Of a DNA stretch of 64,000 bases, positions 23,626 through 38,600 are shown in pieces. The stretch spans positions 124,001 through 188,000 of the forward strand of contig WNNJ02002733.1 in the NCBI GenBank assembly GCA_012934845.2, given 5' to 3'. Numbering within the stretch: the first letter of the stretch is position 1; each line of letters opens with the position of its first letter. Made by a program: the position numbers and the translations under genes. The notes under the pieces are model-generated. The model made no database searches. It was not told the DNA's origin and worked only from the letters and a program-made list of their open reading frames with translations. The DNA is from Pomphorhynchus laevis (taxonomy: Eukaryota > Acanthocephala > Palaeacanthocephala > Echinorhynchida > Pomphorhynchidae).

Positions 23626-23807
23626 ATTTTTTTTAACTTAGAGTATAAAAAACTCTAATTTTAGAAATTAATGTTGCCTCTTAAAAACCACAGGGAGTAA
23701 CGATGATGCAATAATTTAAATTTTAGTTAGTATTAATGAATAATAGACGTTATTAAAATATTAATTATATTGAAAAATGATTCTGTAAAAAATTTACCAT
23801 AAGAGCT

Positions 23808-23865
23808 CGCTGAATAAAGCTCGCTGAAAACAGCTCGCTGAAAACAGCGCTCGCTGAATAAAGCA
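23808..23865. repeat. Short tandem repeat
   Basis: Four imperfect units based on GCTCGCTGAATAAA or GCTCGCTGAAAACA. They stand out by GC content from the surroundings. Confidence 0.6.
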
Positions 23866-23979
23866 GCACGGCAGAGGTGCACAATGGACGCCAGTGAATT
23901 ATACTGTAAATGGCGCATAATAAGTTATCAAATTATGCGTAATCGTCTATAAAAAGCATGTGAACCTTTTAACATTTTG

Positions 23980-24669
23980 GATCTTGTGCATGCTGTTTCC
24001 GTTTTAAAAGAGAAGCTAACCTTTCTTTGCTTAGTCATGATAATATACAGTACATATATCAAAGATCAGAGATCATTGAATGATGGTTTCATCGAATTTA
24101 AGGTCTGCGGCTAATACTAGGATAGTGTGTCATCGAACATTCGTATTACTGATGTTATTTAGAAGATCATTCCAGTCATTTAGTCCCGATGCATTTAGGA
24201 AGATGTGTCTTATATTTGGCCTATCATCGAATACGGCCTTCCAGTTAGCTTTTCACAAACATTAACAGAATCTAGCCAAATGGAACAAGTTTTGAGAGCG
24301 AGATCACACAAAATAGTAGGTTTCTCGTCATTGCATAGAGATAAAATTTAATCGTTAAATTTAAGGTCATTAAAATATCGTAGAACAATTATAGATCTTA
24401 CGATGATTTATAACATAGTGGTGAATGGCTTTGGAGCAGAGATAATTATGAAGCTGTTTGCTTTGTCATACAACCATCGCACTAGGGAGCACTCTTTTAG
24501 GTTAATCAAACCACGAATTCGAAGAATTCTAATGCATCGCCGATTTGTAACTATAAGAGTAAATAATTGGGATGTGTTGCAGATGTTTAATAAGTATATA
24601 CGAGATCTTCAGCAATTTAAAGCAGAAATCAATGAGGAATTGAACGATCTTCGTTTTTATTACGACTAA
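23980..24669 (+). pseudogene. CR1-like LINE reverse transcriptase, C-terminal part
   Basis: Plus-strand frames give PIIEYGLPV-like, then RARSHKIVGFSSLHRDKI, then LRSLKYRRTIIDLTMIYNIV, and finally HSFRLIKPRIRRILMHRRF and INEELNDLRFYYD before a stop at 24667-24669. This order (RP-I-EY, L-VQRRATK, L-YRR--DL, HxxRL-KPR) is the C-terminal third of CR1-type transcriptases. The final 88 codons are open. It may belong to the same family as the 16-19 kb element. Confidence 0.6.
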
Positions 24670-24779
24670 TTTTTGTTTTTGTGATTATTTTTCTTATTGC
24701 TGTCAGTGTTATGAGATTATGCTCCGTTGCTGCTGTAAACATAATATATGCGCATTTACTGATGATTCCTTTATATGGG

Positions 24780-24879
24780 AATTTCAATTCAAAACCATGA
24801 ATTAATAATCGCTTATGCTTAATTAATAACCATAGAATAATGACTTAATTAATAAACCATAAAATAATCGCTTAATTAA
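24780..24879. repeat. Tail repeats flanking the Ginger-like element
   Basis: Imperfect units of about 27 bases built on ACCATAAAATAATCGCTTAATTAAT. The word TTTCAATTCAAAACCATGAA occurs here and again at about 26508-26528, past the transposon, so the transposon split a short repeat array. Confidence 0.5.
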
Positions 24880-26492
24880 TGTGGCGCGCCCAGCGCGCCA
24901 CCCATGCCATATGCGCCACGTTAAAAAATAAATAAAAAGGGGGTAAAATTATATTTTTTTAATTCTAGAAAGATGAATCGTTTCTTCTTTTTTATCAATC
25001 TTAACTTTGACATAGTTATTTGACAAAACTTCAAGAACCTCGGCATTTGTATTGAAAAAAGAGGAGAGTTTAGCTTTTTTTGTCTTCTGATTATTATCGA
25101 AATCCAAGGCAATCAATACTCTATCACCGACATTTATGTCATATTTTGACTTATGTACAAGTGAATGCCTGTCCATTCTTTCTAAATATTTAGTGCAAAT
25201 AGAAGAAACGGCATTTTCATTATCTAATGCATCTGATGAATTTTCATCAAGATCTTTTGCTTGGTTTTCAACTTTTGGTTCAATGGAAGCTATTTCTGTA
25301 TCTTCGTCGCTGGCTGAAACAGTGCTGAACCCTGGAAGCTGGAGCCAAAGACGAAACAGGGATTTCTTTGTTGCTGAATGTTTTGCAATATTATAATTAT
25401 AAACCGTTTTTTAGTTGTTTAAGCCATTCGTTTGAATTTGTTACAGTATGAACAGAATTTTCGATGGAATCATTTCTTTGGCTTTCCTCTTATTCAAAGA
25501 TATATTTCTGCAAGTATCTTGTCAAGGTTTGATTAAACCTTTCAATCTGTCCTTGAGATTGTGGATGGCGGGGTCTTGAGTGTTTGTAGGTGATTTTAAA
25601 ATCACTTACAAGTTTGTCTATTTCCTTGTTGAGAAACTCCTTTCCATTATCACACTGAAGAATTTGTAGAGGTCCTGTAAAAGTCGTAAAAAGTGTTTCT
25701 AGATTTTCTGCAACCTCCTTTCCCGTTTTAGTATACAAAGGATACAACCAAGCAAACTTAGAATAAACATCTATAACAGTAAGCATCCAAGCAAACCCAT
25801 TATTGGAATGTTTATACTGTCCCATATCAACCAAATCAATTTGTAATCTTTCTAAAGGTCGTTTGGCTGTTATATGAACAGCCTTTTCTTTTGTCTTTAA
25901 AGGCTGTGATTGAGAACATGTCACACATTCCTCAACCACCTTTCTAAGAATAGTTCGAGGTATTCTAAAGAAAAGTTCATTACAGAGGTCTTCAAACCTA
26001 TTCATTCCATAGTGCTTATCTTTATGAATCCTTTTTGCTTCGAGTACCATAATATCAGTTTGATCTTTATGGAATGCTCGCTTATGTAATCCTTCATGTT
26101 CATCCTTCAAGTAAATATAACCGTTTATAATGATAAAATTTTCGCTTTTCTTTTTCAACCGTTTTTTGATGTCTTTCGAAAGATACACTTGGCTCGTTTT
26201 TCCTTCTAAAAGTAATTTGATGTTCTTATACTCTTGTTCATTCGCAATTACTGATACCATAGGGGGATCTGTAAAAAAATTATATATTTATCAGATTATA
26301 ATTTTATATAACATTTATTATTTTGTCATAGATGCTTAGTTTAATGGTCATGCTTTAAATCTCGAGTTTGACATTCACGGGTTCGATTCTTCAAGAGGAA
26401 CATTTTTCTATGAAAAATTACTCACCCGGTTAAAATCATAAAAATCCATAGGGTGGCGCATCTGGCATGGGTGGCGCGCTGGGCGCGCCACA
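24880..26492 (-). mobile_element. Ginger-like DNA transposon with gypsy-type integrase
   Basis: A 1.6 kb element bounded by 40-bp inverted repeats (24880-24919 and 26453-26492) that differ at about one base and start TGTGG, the TGTNR form known for Ginger elements. Each repeat folds on itself (GTGGCGCG-CCCAG-CGCGCCAC). ATTAA flanks both ends and fits a 5-bp target duplication. The minus strand encodes an integrase: an HHCC region (HKDKHYG...CVTC), then DLVDMG, CDNGKEF and QSQGQIERFNQ of the DDE core (25490-26260), and a C-terminal GDRVLIALDF...LSRIKKI domain (24949-25176). No capsid or reverse transcriptase is present. The frame is not continuous, so this copy is probably inactive. Confidence 0.8.
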
Positions 26493-29434
<2,942 letters not shown>

Positions 29435-29623
29435 CAGCACATTTAGTAATTCCTCCATCGATCGTAGTGTTTAAATCAATTACTGGCTCATTTACCTGGA
29501 GATTGCATTGCTGCATTGAACGCGATTTATCCGTTTTATCAGTAATGACGGTACTGGACTCATCATCTACTTCAAGATCAGTGGAATCTTTCGAATTATG
29601 GGCATTATCTATGCTGTTGTCAG
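29435..29623 (-). CDS. ZEB/zfh-1-like gene, upstream acidic exon
   Basis: A 189-base open exon, read after the acceptor AACTTTAG and before the donor GTAAGC, phase 1 at both ends. It encodes a serine- and aspartate-rich segment (HNSKDSTDLEVDDESSTVIT, then NLQVNEPVIDLNTTIDGG). It joins in frame to the zinc-finger exon 2.4 kb downstream and gives [18 protein letters not shown] before the finger. The family is known for long, poorly conserved acidic and polar regions between finger clusters, so sequence alone does not prove the link; phase, splice sites and open frame support it. Exons further 5' were not recognised. Confidence 0.55.
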
Positions 29624-29869
29624 CTAAAGTTCAACAGTTAACTTAAATCGGAGTATTTTATATAATTATGTTTTGGTCTAAAGCATACCGGCATGTATTT
29701 AGGCGTTGAATTCTGACCTTTTTAAATTGTAATAATAGACGTTTCAAAATTAACATGATATTAAGATATATTATTAGTCAAGTATGTTATTTTAAGTTAT
29801 AAATATTAAATATATTAAATATCAAATATTGAACAAAGAATAATTATCTTTCTAGGTGGAAAATATAAA

Positions 29870-30370
29870 AAGATGTTAAGTTGATATACCTGTGCAGCCA
29901 TTGTTATCATTGAAATTTTGATGACTATTTTATTCTGTACGCTATTTTAATCCTATCTATAAGCCGACAGTAGTACGCTACATTTTAGTATTAATGGACC
30001 TTATCAGCTACTGATCCAGTACCCACGTTTCACGTTTCAGTCCATTTAATGTGGGCTGACGATCACTTGACTCGTCTGCTTTTATTGGCAATTAGATTTG
30101 ATGAAAGACATACGCCTTACATTTTACAAATTCAATTGAAATCATTTCTGATTTCAAATTAAATAAGGGTTGGTAGAAGGTGCAACCTTTATTTTGAAAG
30201 CATACCTATATTTCCTAATTATTATCAAACTAGTCATCTATAGTTTGTTTCTAATTTTAAGTTGATATACCTGTGCAGTCATTTTTACCATTGACATTTG
30301 GATGATTTTTTTTATCCTGTACGCTACTTTAATCCTATTTATAAGCCATCAACAAACTCCGCCATGACGA
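29870..30370 (+). repeat. Dispersed repeat family B (one full, one partial copy)
   Basis: 29870-30230 carries the marks GTTGATATACCTGTGCAG, TACGCTACATTTTAGTATTA, ACCCACGTTTCACGTTTCAG and GCTGACGATCACTTGACTCG. The 5' part is repeated at 30252-30345. Further copies lie at 33.6-34.0, 34.65-34.86 and 62.73 kb. There is no open frame of note; the family is unknown to me. Confidence 0.6.
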
Positions 30371-31091
30371 TCTTAAGCACGTGTTGACAAAGGATTAGTG
30401 TTGCCGATAAACTTAGTGACAAGCCAGCCGTAAAAACATCGCATCAACATTATGAAATACTGTTTCTCTTAACTTAATAGGCTCAATTAATAAATACCTA
30501 CGTATATACATTCTGTCGTGGATATTAGACTTGTTGAAAATTCGGATATATGCAAAAATGTTTAGAATTATTAGATACAGATTACTAATCAAATACAGAA
30601 ATATTGTTTACGAAATAAATGCTTCAATTTGGAAGTTTCGACAACGTCTAGAAATGGCATACAACAAAACTCTTGAATCTCACTTATACTGAACCAGTCG
30701 TAAATAAACCTGGTTGTTTGTTTTGTATTTTCAATATATTTTTTATTCGTTCTTATTAAACATACATTTCTTATATTTCGCTTTTGATTTGCTAACTTGT
30801 TTAATCCATATTCCCCCAATGATCTTAAAAATATCAGCTTATATATATGAAATTAAACTTTATATATTTTACATGAACTCATGTAATTTATTTGTTCAAC
30901 TACAAGAATATTTATATTCTCAAGTGTCAATTTTAATTGTCAGTTAAAATTGAAAATCCAACTTTAATCTTAAATTTTACTTAAATCCAATGTGAATTTA
31001 TCATAAAGGATTAGATGTTTTATATATAAAGTATATGATTCAAATTTCATAATTGAAAATCATGTGCTAATAAAGCCATGGTTCTAGACTT
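30371..31091. other. AT-rich stretch without a recognisable gene
   Basis: No coding sequence recognised. The minus-strand frame at 30589-30819 has a mixed composition (FCCMPFLDVVETSKL) but no known family, and no splice phase linking it to the neighbouring exons was evident. Confidence 0.35.
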
Positions 31092-32030
31092 TACTAAATA
31101 ATACGTTCATTTTTAAATTTGTATTTGCTGATTTATCACTGCTAATCATTTCCTATTAAAATCTAATCAGTAAATTATATCAAGTCCATCTTGAAGAATA
31201 ATCATTAAAATTTAATAATACGCATTAAAGTCATTTTAGGGTGATTAAACTTTCAACGTCGTATGTTTACAGTAACGTCGAATAAAACCATAGAAAGGGT
31301 TTATCTTATCTATGTTTGCCTTATCTTAATCTTAATGGTATATCAAAATACCATTTTCATATAATTATGATACTATAATTTCTTAAATACAGTGAAAGGT
31401 CTTTTCTACTTACGAAGAGTATACTATTTCGTTGAACAAGAATCTAAAGTGCAAGCGTCAAATAAATATAGTAGTAATATAATAGTCATAATAAATATAA
31501 AGTTATAATTCGAATATACTAATATGTTATTATATGTTTATAATAACATATTATTTATTAATAATTTATTTTGTTTATAATTTAATTTAAGAAGTTTATT
31601 TTGATATTTATGTTACTGTTAAATAAATATACAACATAATATCAATATTTAGAATAACTGTCAAATTTAATACAATAATTTAAAAATAAACGGGTAATTA
31701 TAAAATGTCTTAATAAAAATTTATATTGTTTAAGTTAAATATCAAATTTAATATCGTTGTATAAGGTTGAGTTAATAAAATGAGTTGTATAAGGTTGAGT
31801 TATTTAGTTTACTAAATAATACGTTCATTTTTAAATTTGTATTTGCTGATTTATCACTGCTAATCATTTCCTATTAAAATCTAATCAGTAAATTATATCA
31901 AGTCCATCTTGAAGAAATGAAAATTAATAATCAATAATCATTAAAATTTAATAATACGCATTAAAGTCATTTTAGGGTGATTAAACTTTCAACGTCGTAT
32001 GTTTACAGTAACGTCGAATAAAACCATAGA
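31092..32030 (+). repeat. Direct repeat pair of about 205-220 bp
   Basis: 31092-31294 and 31810-32030 are nearly the same sequence, from TACTAAATAATACGTTC to GTAACGTCGAATAAAACCAT. The second copy contains an extra short stretch, AATGAAAATTAATAATC, that looks like a local duplication. The pair brackets the left arm of the large inverted repeat. Confidence 0.7.
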
Positions 32031-33517
32031 TCTATTCTGTGTAATAGCTATAATAGAAAATGTATACTTTCTAACTCAAACCAAATAATTGACTCGAAAA
32101 GCATGACGGAGTCGACGCTTTGAGAGTAGGCATTGGATGTCAAACCATGGGACACGGTGCAAGCGACGGTGTGGGTGATGCTTGAAGGGCAAGAGAAGAT
32201 CGAGAATGGATGTGAGTTTAGAGTCAGTTTCTCCGCATTTTTATCCTGTGAGTTTCGACTCCACAACATCATAAATACAAAACTTACATAATTTGCAACT
32301 ACAAGATTTCCAACTATTTATATTTTCAATTATTTATATTCGATTTACATTAACCAATTTGGTTAATGTATATAATTTGGTTAATTTGGTCAACCAATTT
32401 GGTTAATGTATAATGCGTATACTCATTTTTAATTTTAAAAGTGAAATATAATTTTTATTCGTGTATTTGTATTCACTTGATGGTTTCATTTTAGCTTACT
32501 TATCAAAATATTTTTTCCTTCGTTTCTTCCGTATTAATTCAATTAAAAATTTAATAGATTTTCTTCGTTTCTTCCGTATTAATTCAATTTAAAATTTAAT
32601 AGATTTTCTTCGTTTCTTCCATATTAACTTAATTTAAATTTTTATAATGTTTTAATGGCTAGTCAGATAAGTTCCATTCTGAAGTTCCATCCCCTATTTG
32701 TAGTCGTAATTACGACGTATCGGCAATCATTAGAGTTGATTGCTTATAATTAATTTATCATCTCCCACAACAACATATAAAGTGTTCGTTGAACACTTTA
32801 TATGTTTAATACTTTATTTGTACTTAATTTGTTCGCAATATTTGTTCGCAACTTAATTTGTTCAACATATAAAGTGTTCGTTAGGCGTTACATATTCTTG
32901 ATGTAACTTAGGTTTCTTGTAAAATGTATGAAAACAATGACTATAATGGTGGCAAAAGTTAAATCGTCATTCATTAATAATAAAATTGTAACATTAAAAT
33001 ATATATGGCATTATCATAAGTCATTGCAATTATCACATTTCAGTACAGACTTTATTAACTCAACCTTATACAACGATATTAAATTTGATATTTAACTTAA
33101 ACAATATAAATTTTTATTAAGACATTTTATAATTACCCGTTTATTTTTAAATTATTGTATTAAATTTGACAGTTATTCTAAATATTGATATTATGTTGTA
33201 TATTTATTTAACAGTAACATAAATATCAAAATAAACGTTCTTAAATTAAATTATAAACAAAATAAATTATTAATAAATTATATGTTATTATAAACATATA
33301 ATAACATATTAGTATATTCGAATTATAACTTTATATTTATTATGACTATTATATTACTACTATATTTATTTGACGCTTGCACTTTAGATTCTTGTTCAAC
33401 GAAATAGTATACTCTTCGTAAGTAGAAAAGACCTTTCACTGTATTTAAGAAATTATAGTATCATAATTATATGAAAATGGTATTTTGATATACCATTAAG
33501 ATTAAGATAAGGCAAAC
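31314..33517. mobile_element. 2.2 kb element with about 467-bp terminal inverted repeats
   Basis: 31314-31780 and 33051-33517 are close reverse complements. They begin GTTTGCCTTATCTTAATC on the left and end with its complement on the right, and meet the interior at GGTTGAGTTAATAAA. The 1.27 kb interior holds one of the 205-220 bp direct repeats, an antisense L2-type LINE scrap and A/T-rich tandem words such as CTTCGTTTCTTCCGTATTAA (three times, 32519-32625) and ATATAAAGTGTTCGTT. No transposase is visible, so it is non-autonomous if it is mobile. Confidence 0.6.
32098..32245 (-). pseudogene. L2-type LINE scrap, antisense
   Basis: The minus strand matches 9310-9440 of the L2-like LINE, including AACTCACATCCATTCTCGAT and TTTGACATCCAATGCC. 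It is about 150 bases with no intact frame, nested in the large inverted-repeat element. Confidence 0.65.
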
Positions 33518-33589
33518 ATTACACTACCAAACGGTAGTAAGTTAGTGATTTATATTAGTGATTTTAAGTAAAATAATGATTTATGCAAT

Positions 33590-34030
33590 TAATTTATTTA
33601 TAATGTATGTTGCTTTAATCTAATCTATAAGCCAACAGCAATACGCTACATTTTAGTATTAATAAGACATAACCAGCTACTGTCCAATACGTACGTTTCA
33701 CGTTTTGGTCTTCTTAGTTATAAAGAAAATTTTTAAGAAATTTATGACTATTTAATTCTGCACGCTAAATGAATCCTATATATACGCCAACAGCAGTACG
33801 CTACATTTCAGTATTGTTGGACATTATCAGCTACTGATTAAATACCTCCGTTTCACGTTTCAGTCCTTTTAATGTTGGCTGACGATCACTCGACTCGTCT
33901 GTTTTATCGACAATTATAATTAATAAAAGACTTTCGTCTTACATTTTGCAAATTCAATTGAAATCACTTCTGATTTCAAATTAAATCAGAGTTGATAGGA
34001 GTTGGTGCAATCTTCAATTTTAAAACCTAC
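33590..34030 (+). repeat. Repeat family B, two adjacent copies
   Basis: A partial copy (33590-33730) is followed by a fuller copy (33735-34030). Both have TACGCTACATTT-AGTATT and CGTTTCACGTTT. The second has GGCTGACGATCACTCGACTC and CTTCTGATTTCAAATTAAAT, as in the 29.9 kb copy. Confidence 0.6.
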
Positions 34031-34124
34031 CTATTTTAAAATAAATCATAATAAATCATTAATTCATAATATGATTCATCTATAGTTTGTTTCATAATTT
34101 TAAGATTTCCTAATTTCCTAATTA

Positions 34125-34280
34125 AATTGGGTGCACCTAGGTTTTTCGACAACGCGATCTTGTTGCTTTGACGTGTGCTGTAAGCACACGTCAAAGAGAG
34201 TGCATGCTCGATGTTTGAATGCCGTACATAGAGTTTGCAATCCATACGACTCCGCCATTCGGCCACACGGTGTAAAAAAT
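34125..34280 (-). repeat. tRNA-derived SINE head with a hairpin
   Basis: On the minus strand TGGCCGAATGG (34255-34265) fits the tRNA A box and CATTCAAACATC near 34210-34221 resembles a B box, with about 45 bases between them. GATTGCAAAC sits where an anticodon arm would be. A perfect 14-bp hairpin, CTTTGACGTGTGCT with loop GTA, follows at 34166-34196. It is a GC-richer island in A/T-rich DNA. It does not fold into a good tRNA, so I call it SINE-like and not a tRNA gene. Confidence 0.45.
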
Positions 34281-34649
34281 AAGAATAAAAGTAATAAATT
34301 AAACAATAAAATAATTTGATCATTTCTTATTACAATGAACTCAGTAACTTTCAAAATTTCAAAGAATTCTGTATCTATATCGAGAATGATTATTAATTTT
34401 ACGTGATCAATGGAAGAAATTATGGATAGCTTTTAAACTAGCAAGTTTCTTTACACACTGGAATTTTAAGCAGTGATAGTCCTGAAAATGTTTTAATAAA
34501 AAAATATATTAAATATTCGGTATTTTGGGTTAATTAAACAAAATATTATTGAATATATAAATCGGCAACGGATATTTTAATTTATTGGTAAAAATTATTA
34601 TTTTATTCTTTTAATAATTATTCCAAATTATTAGTATTGAAAGAACAGC

Positions 34650-34860
34650 TACTGATCCAGTACCCACGTTTCACGTTTCGGTCCTTTTAATGTAGGTCGA
34701 CGATTACTCGACTCCTCTGCTTTCGGTCCTTTTTAATGTTAACTGACGATCATTCGATTCGTCTGCTTTATTGACAATTAGATAGGATGAAATACAAATC
34801 ATTTTAATTTTGCAAATTTAATTGAAATCATTTATTATTTCAAATTAAATTAGCGTTTAA
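34650..34860 (+). repeat. Repeat family B, partial copy
   Basis: It contains CAGCTACTGATCCAGTACCC, ACGTTTCACGTTTCGGTCC and then a second TTTCGGTCCTTTTTAATG start, so the distal part is itself duplicated. It ends about 130 bases downstream of the SMARCC stop codon. Confidence 0.55.
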
Positions 34861-34986
34861 TTATATAATGGCAATGATGTGATATTAAAACAAACAACTT
34901 ATACAATTGTATATATACTGAACTACTGCACATATATATAGCAAACATTATAAGAATAATAGGTGATAAAAAGCCACTACTATTTG

Positions 34987-35610
34987 CTAAGCTGTTTGGT
35001 GATAAGCATTTGACGAAGTAGCGGATGCTGCGTTGCTGATAGCAGTCGACGTTGTGCCTGACACTGCAGCTGCTTGCAAACCTCCATTATTATCAGCAAA
35101 CGATTGAGGACTGGCACCACTGTCCAAGGACGCTGTTACAGGAACAAAAGACGACGAGTCGTCATCATTAGTACTACAATCCATGCGACAATCCTCATCC
35201 TCCTCATTAGCGGCATCAATGGAAGATATTAGTGAAGAAGTAGCGCGAGATGCAGTGCTATTTGAAACAACAACAGCAGCAATAGCATTAGAAGCGGCTG
35301 ATATGTTGGCAGCAGCGATTGCTTGAACTCCTAAAGTAGTATAAGCTGCATATATTAATGAGCAAGCAGCTTGGAAAAACTTACGATCATCGTGATAGCC
35401 AGTATGCTGCACCGTTGTTGGCATCTGCTGAACTGATGAAGACTGTTGTTGATTGTTATCGTTAGCACGTTGGCTAGCTGTTGTCACTCTGCTATCACTC
35501 ATGAGTAGACGCTGTGCCGCTAAAGCTCTCTGCTTAAGCTCAGCCGCCCGGATTTGCTCAAGTTGAAATTGTTGCCGCTCGTTAAGTAACTGTGCTCGTG
35601 CTGCCTCCAG
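34987..35610 (-). CDS. SMARCC: SMARCC exon 8 (end of coiled coil and C-terminal tail)
   Basis: After a 48-base intron it reads [20 protein letters not shown], the end of the coiled coil, then a Q-, S- and A-rich tail with an acidic [11 protein letters not shown] patch, and stops with TAG at 34987-34989. The proline/glutamine-rich tail of vertebrate proteins is replaced by an alanine- and serine-rich one. Confidence 0.9.
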   Translation of the reverse strand: MEAARAQLLNERQQFQLEQIRAAELKQRALAAQRLLMSDSRVTTASQRANDNNQQQSSSVQQMPTTVQHTGYHDDRKFFQAACSLIYAAYTTLGVQAIAAANISAASNAIAAVVVSNSTASRATSSLISSIDAANEEDEDCRMDCSTNDDDSSSFVPVTASLDSGASPQSFADNNGGLQAAAVSGTTSTAISNAASATSSNAYHQTA

Positions 35611-38600
35611 CTATAGATAAAAGTATAAAAGTATAGAAATTTTTTAAAGTTGACATACAGCGTCAAATTCTTTATCGAGTATATCTTCAAGCTCTTCAAA
35701 CTGTTTTAACTTAATGTCCACTTTCTTCATCTGAGCTTGTATCAACGAATTAGTTAAATCTGATAGCTGCTTGTCTTCGATAGCCTCCAGTTGCTGAATT
35801 ATATCAACGTTTGCTTACAATCAAGTTTTACATTTTAACATAACTTTTGAACAAAAACTTAAAGTCATTATGTTCAACAGAACTTAGTTGTTAGAAAACA
35901 AAAGAATTCCTTAATGACTTAGATGATAAATTAATTAAAATTAGTAACATTTTCCTAATTCAATTAATGTAATAATTTACATTAAATCGAATAAATGTAA
36001 TAATTTTGATTAATTATAACCATAAATGATCTTTATTTAATTCTCCTAATATTCTAATTTATTTTCTTTTAAAGTAAATTTCATTGAAACATGGAAATTA
36101 ACAACGATATTTGATGCCTGGACGTTTCAAATAATCTAGCCCTATAATTATTCTTTATTTTTTATACGCATCGAATTGTTATCTCGTAGTATAATTCTAT
36201 CTTACTGATTGTGGAAAATACAGATCGAGGAAATAACAATCTTTAAGTATACAAGAATACCAAGAATACAACAAGAATACCCTTGTTGCCAAGGGTATTC
36301 CAGTAATGCATATTATGACATATATTGGAATATACACTGAAGTGCCTTTACGGCGCTAATATCATTAGCAAATATTAATATCCTTTTAAACAAATTTGCT
36401 CTGAAGCGGACAAAACATTCCCACGTGAATATTTTGTAAATGCGTACGTGAATTTCGACTGATAAGCAAACTGATAAGATATAGTAACTAAAAATGTAAA
36501 ACGTCAATTTAACACGATATAATCAAATTTTATCAGAGGAAATACGTCATTATTGGCCCCGCGTCGAGGAATAGGGGGTGGAAACCTGAAAACATAGCAG
36601 TTCATCCAGGTAACCTAATGATAAGGTAACCTAGGTCCTAATGACCTTTAATCCTTATTGTTATACATCGTATATTATTTAATAGTCAATTCATATTCAT
36701 TGACTTTTATTTTAAACTTTAATTTGAAATTTTAACTTGATATAAATATAGACTGTAAAAATTTTTATTTAAAAATTGTTTGATAAAAGACAGTTGGAAT
36801 AAAAAAGTTACAAAATTATCACATATTTATATATAATTTTTATATTAATTATATTTTAATGAAAAACGTCAATTTTTTAAGAGGTAATTTAAAGGTGAAC
36901 TTATAAATCAGTGGTCGAAGTAAAAAACGGCAATTTTGTATTACATTTTTAGTTTTGTATTTTTTGCTGTCATACATAAAAGCTTACTTTAAATTACGCA
37001 TTGAAGAAAAGCTAATTAAATTACTGTAATTAACGAAAATACGTTCGATTTCCTTTCGAAATTTTAATAAACGTCAACAGCTAATAAAAAATACAGAGTT
37101 TGCGATAGTTAGTGTTGTTAGTTAAGCAGAAGTTGAATTAGAAATTGTCATTTATCTTAAAATAATTAACTTAATTAATCAAGAAAATCAAATTTTTGCT
37201 TAAAACAAATTAAAATTAAAAATTCGAAATCTTAATATCAAAAATATATCTGATCAAAAAAACGCGAATCAGACTATTAAACAAATAAATACACAATACA
37301 ACATACCCTTGCCTTAACCGCTGCTGATGCGAGAGCAGCACCAGCTGCGAGTTTAATTATCTTGCAATCTGCTTCCATCTTATCGGATGAAACCAAGTTT
37401 TTATCAGCTGAGTCGGTCTTTATTTGCTGCAACGGTTTACTGTCGATTTCTTCCATATCTGTTTCATCGTAAATATTTGAGCATTTGTCATCTCGAATGG
37501 CTGCAAATTCATCTAAAGCGGCTTTGGATGCTGCCGCAGCAACGCGGGGGTCAACAACTGATGCAAGAAATGCCACTGTAGACATGATAGGATTACCGTT
37601 GTGCGAAAACAATGTAGGATTATAATATAAAGAACCTAATTTACAAGGAACACAATTTATTTTCTTTAAAATAGAAAATAATCTAAAAGATTAACGAGAA
37701 AGCTATTTCATTTAACGGCTTTTTATGGACAATAAAAGGCGACATGTCATCAACATTGCGGCCATAAGCATATGTCATCAGCACAAAAGCCACGATTTAC
37801 TCAATCAGCAACAAAGAGCTAGTCAATTCACGATTGAGAAAAAACGATAACGTTTAATTTCCTGGGCATCACAATAACATATGATCAAATAATAAATAAT
37901 ATAAAAATATCAACAAAGTCAACATAACCTCGTACAGTATAATCGGCTAAACGTAAGCAATACCATATTCAATCTGCTTGATATGTTTAGCTTAGACTGA
38001 TGAATGTAGAACTAAATTAATCTGCAGTGGATTTTTTTAAATCCATTGCAGATTAAATATTTTTTAGAAATGTAATTCCTATCTATCAACATTCAATTGA
38101 TAGATCGTTATACGTTATCTCGTAGTAGTTAAATCATAAATTTTGTAATTTTAACAAATAATGGCGTCATCATCAATATTAGAAATAACATGGAAAGTGT
38201 AAGACCAATTGTTAACTATTTCATATTTGCTGAACAAATAATTTAATATTTATTGAACTAATCAAAAAAATTATAAAAGATTTTTGAAATGTGTAAAGAA
38301 CTAATCATTGTGATAAACTTGAAATGTTAAATTTTCAGGTACGATATTTATTATAAATAAATATCAAATGAAATATAAATGTTGACAGAGAAAAATATTT
38401 ATAATTTTAAGATCTATCTAGATAATATTTAAATGACATTAAAGTTTGTTGTGTTAACAGAAACTTGAATATCTCGGCAAATTAAACGATCTTACTAATA
38501 TGTTGAACGGCGTAAATTATCTGTAAGAGATTTTGTCAAATGCATTTATATTTCTTTTTTATTATTTAATCTACATTTATAAATGCAGAACTGAATTAAT

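Noticed and set aside
26320-26402. A tRNA gene inside the Ginger-like element
   Set aside because: TTAGTTTAATGG and GGGTTCGATTC look like A and B boxes, but the T stem and acceptor stem do not pair. At best it is a decayed tRNA-like segment.
24880-26492. Fragment of an LTR retroelement
   Set aside because: The integrase alone would allow this, but 40-bp inverted ends, a 5-bp target repeat and absence of reverse transcriptase fit a Ginger DNA transposon better.
31092-32030. LTRs of a small retroelement
   Set aside because: The 205-220 bp direct repeats enclose only the 467-bp left arm of an inverted repeat, with no coding sequence, primer site or polypurine tract seen.
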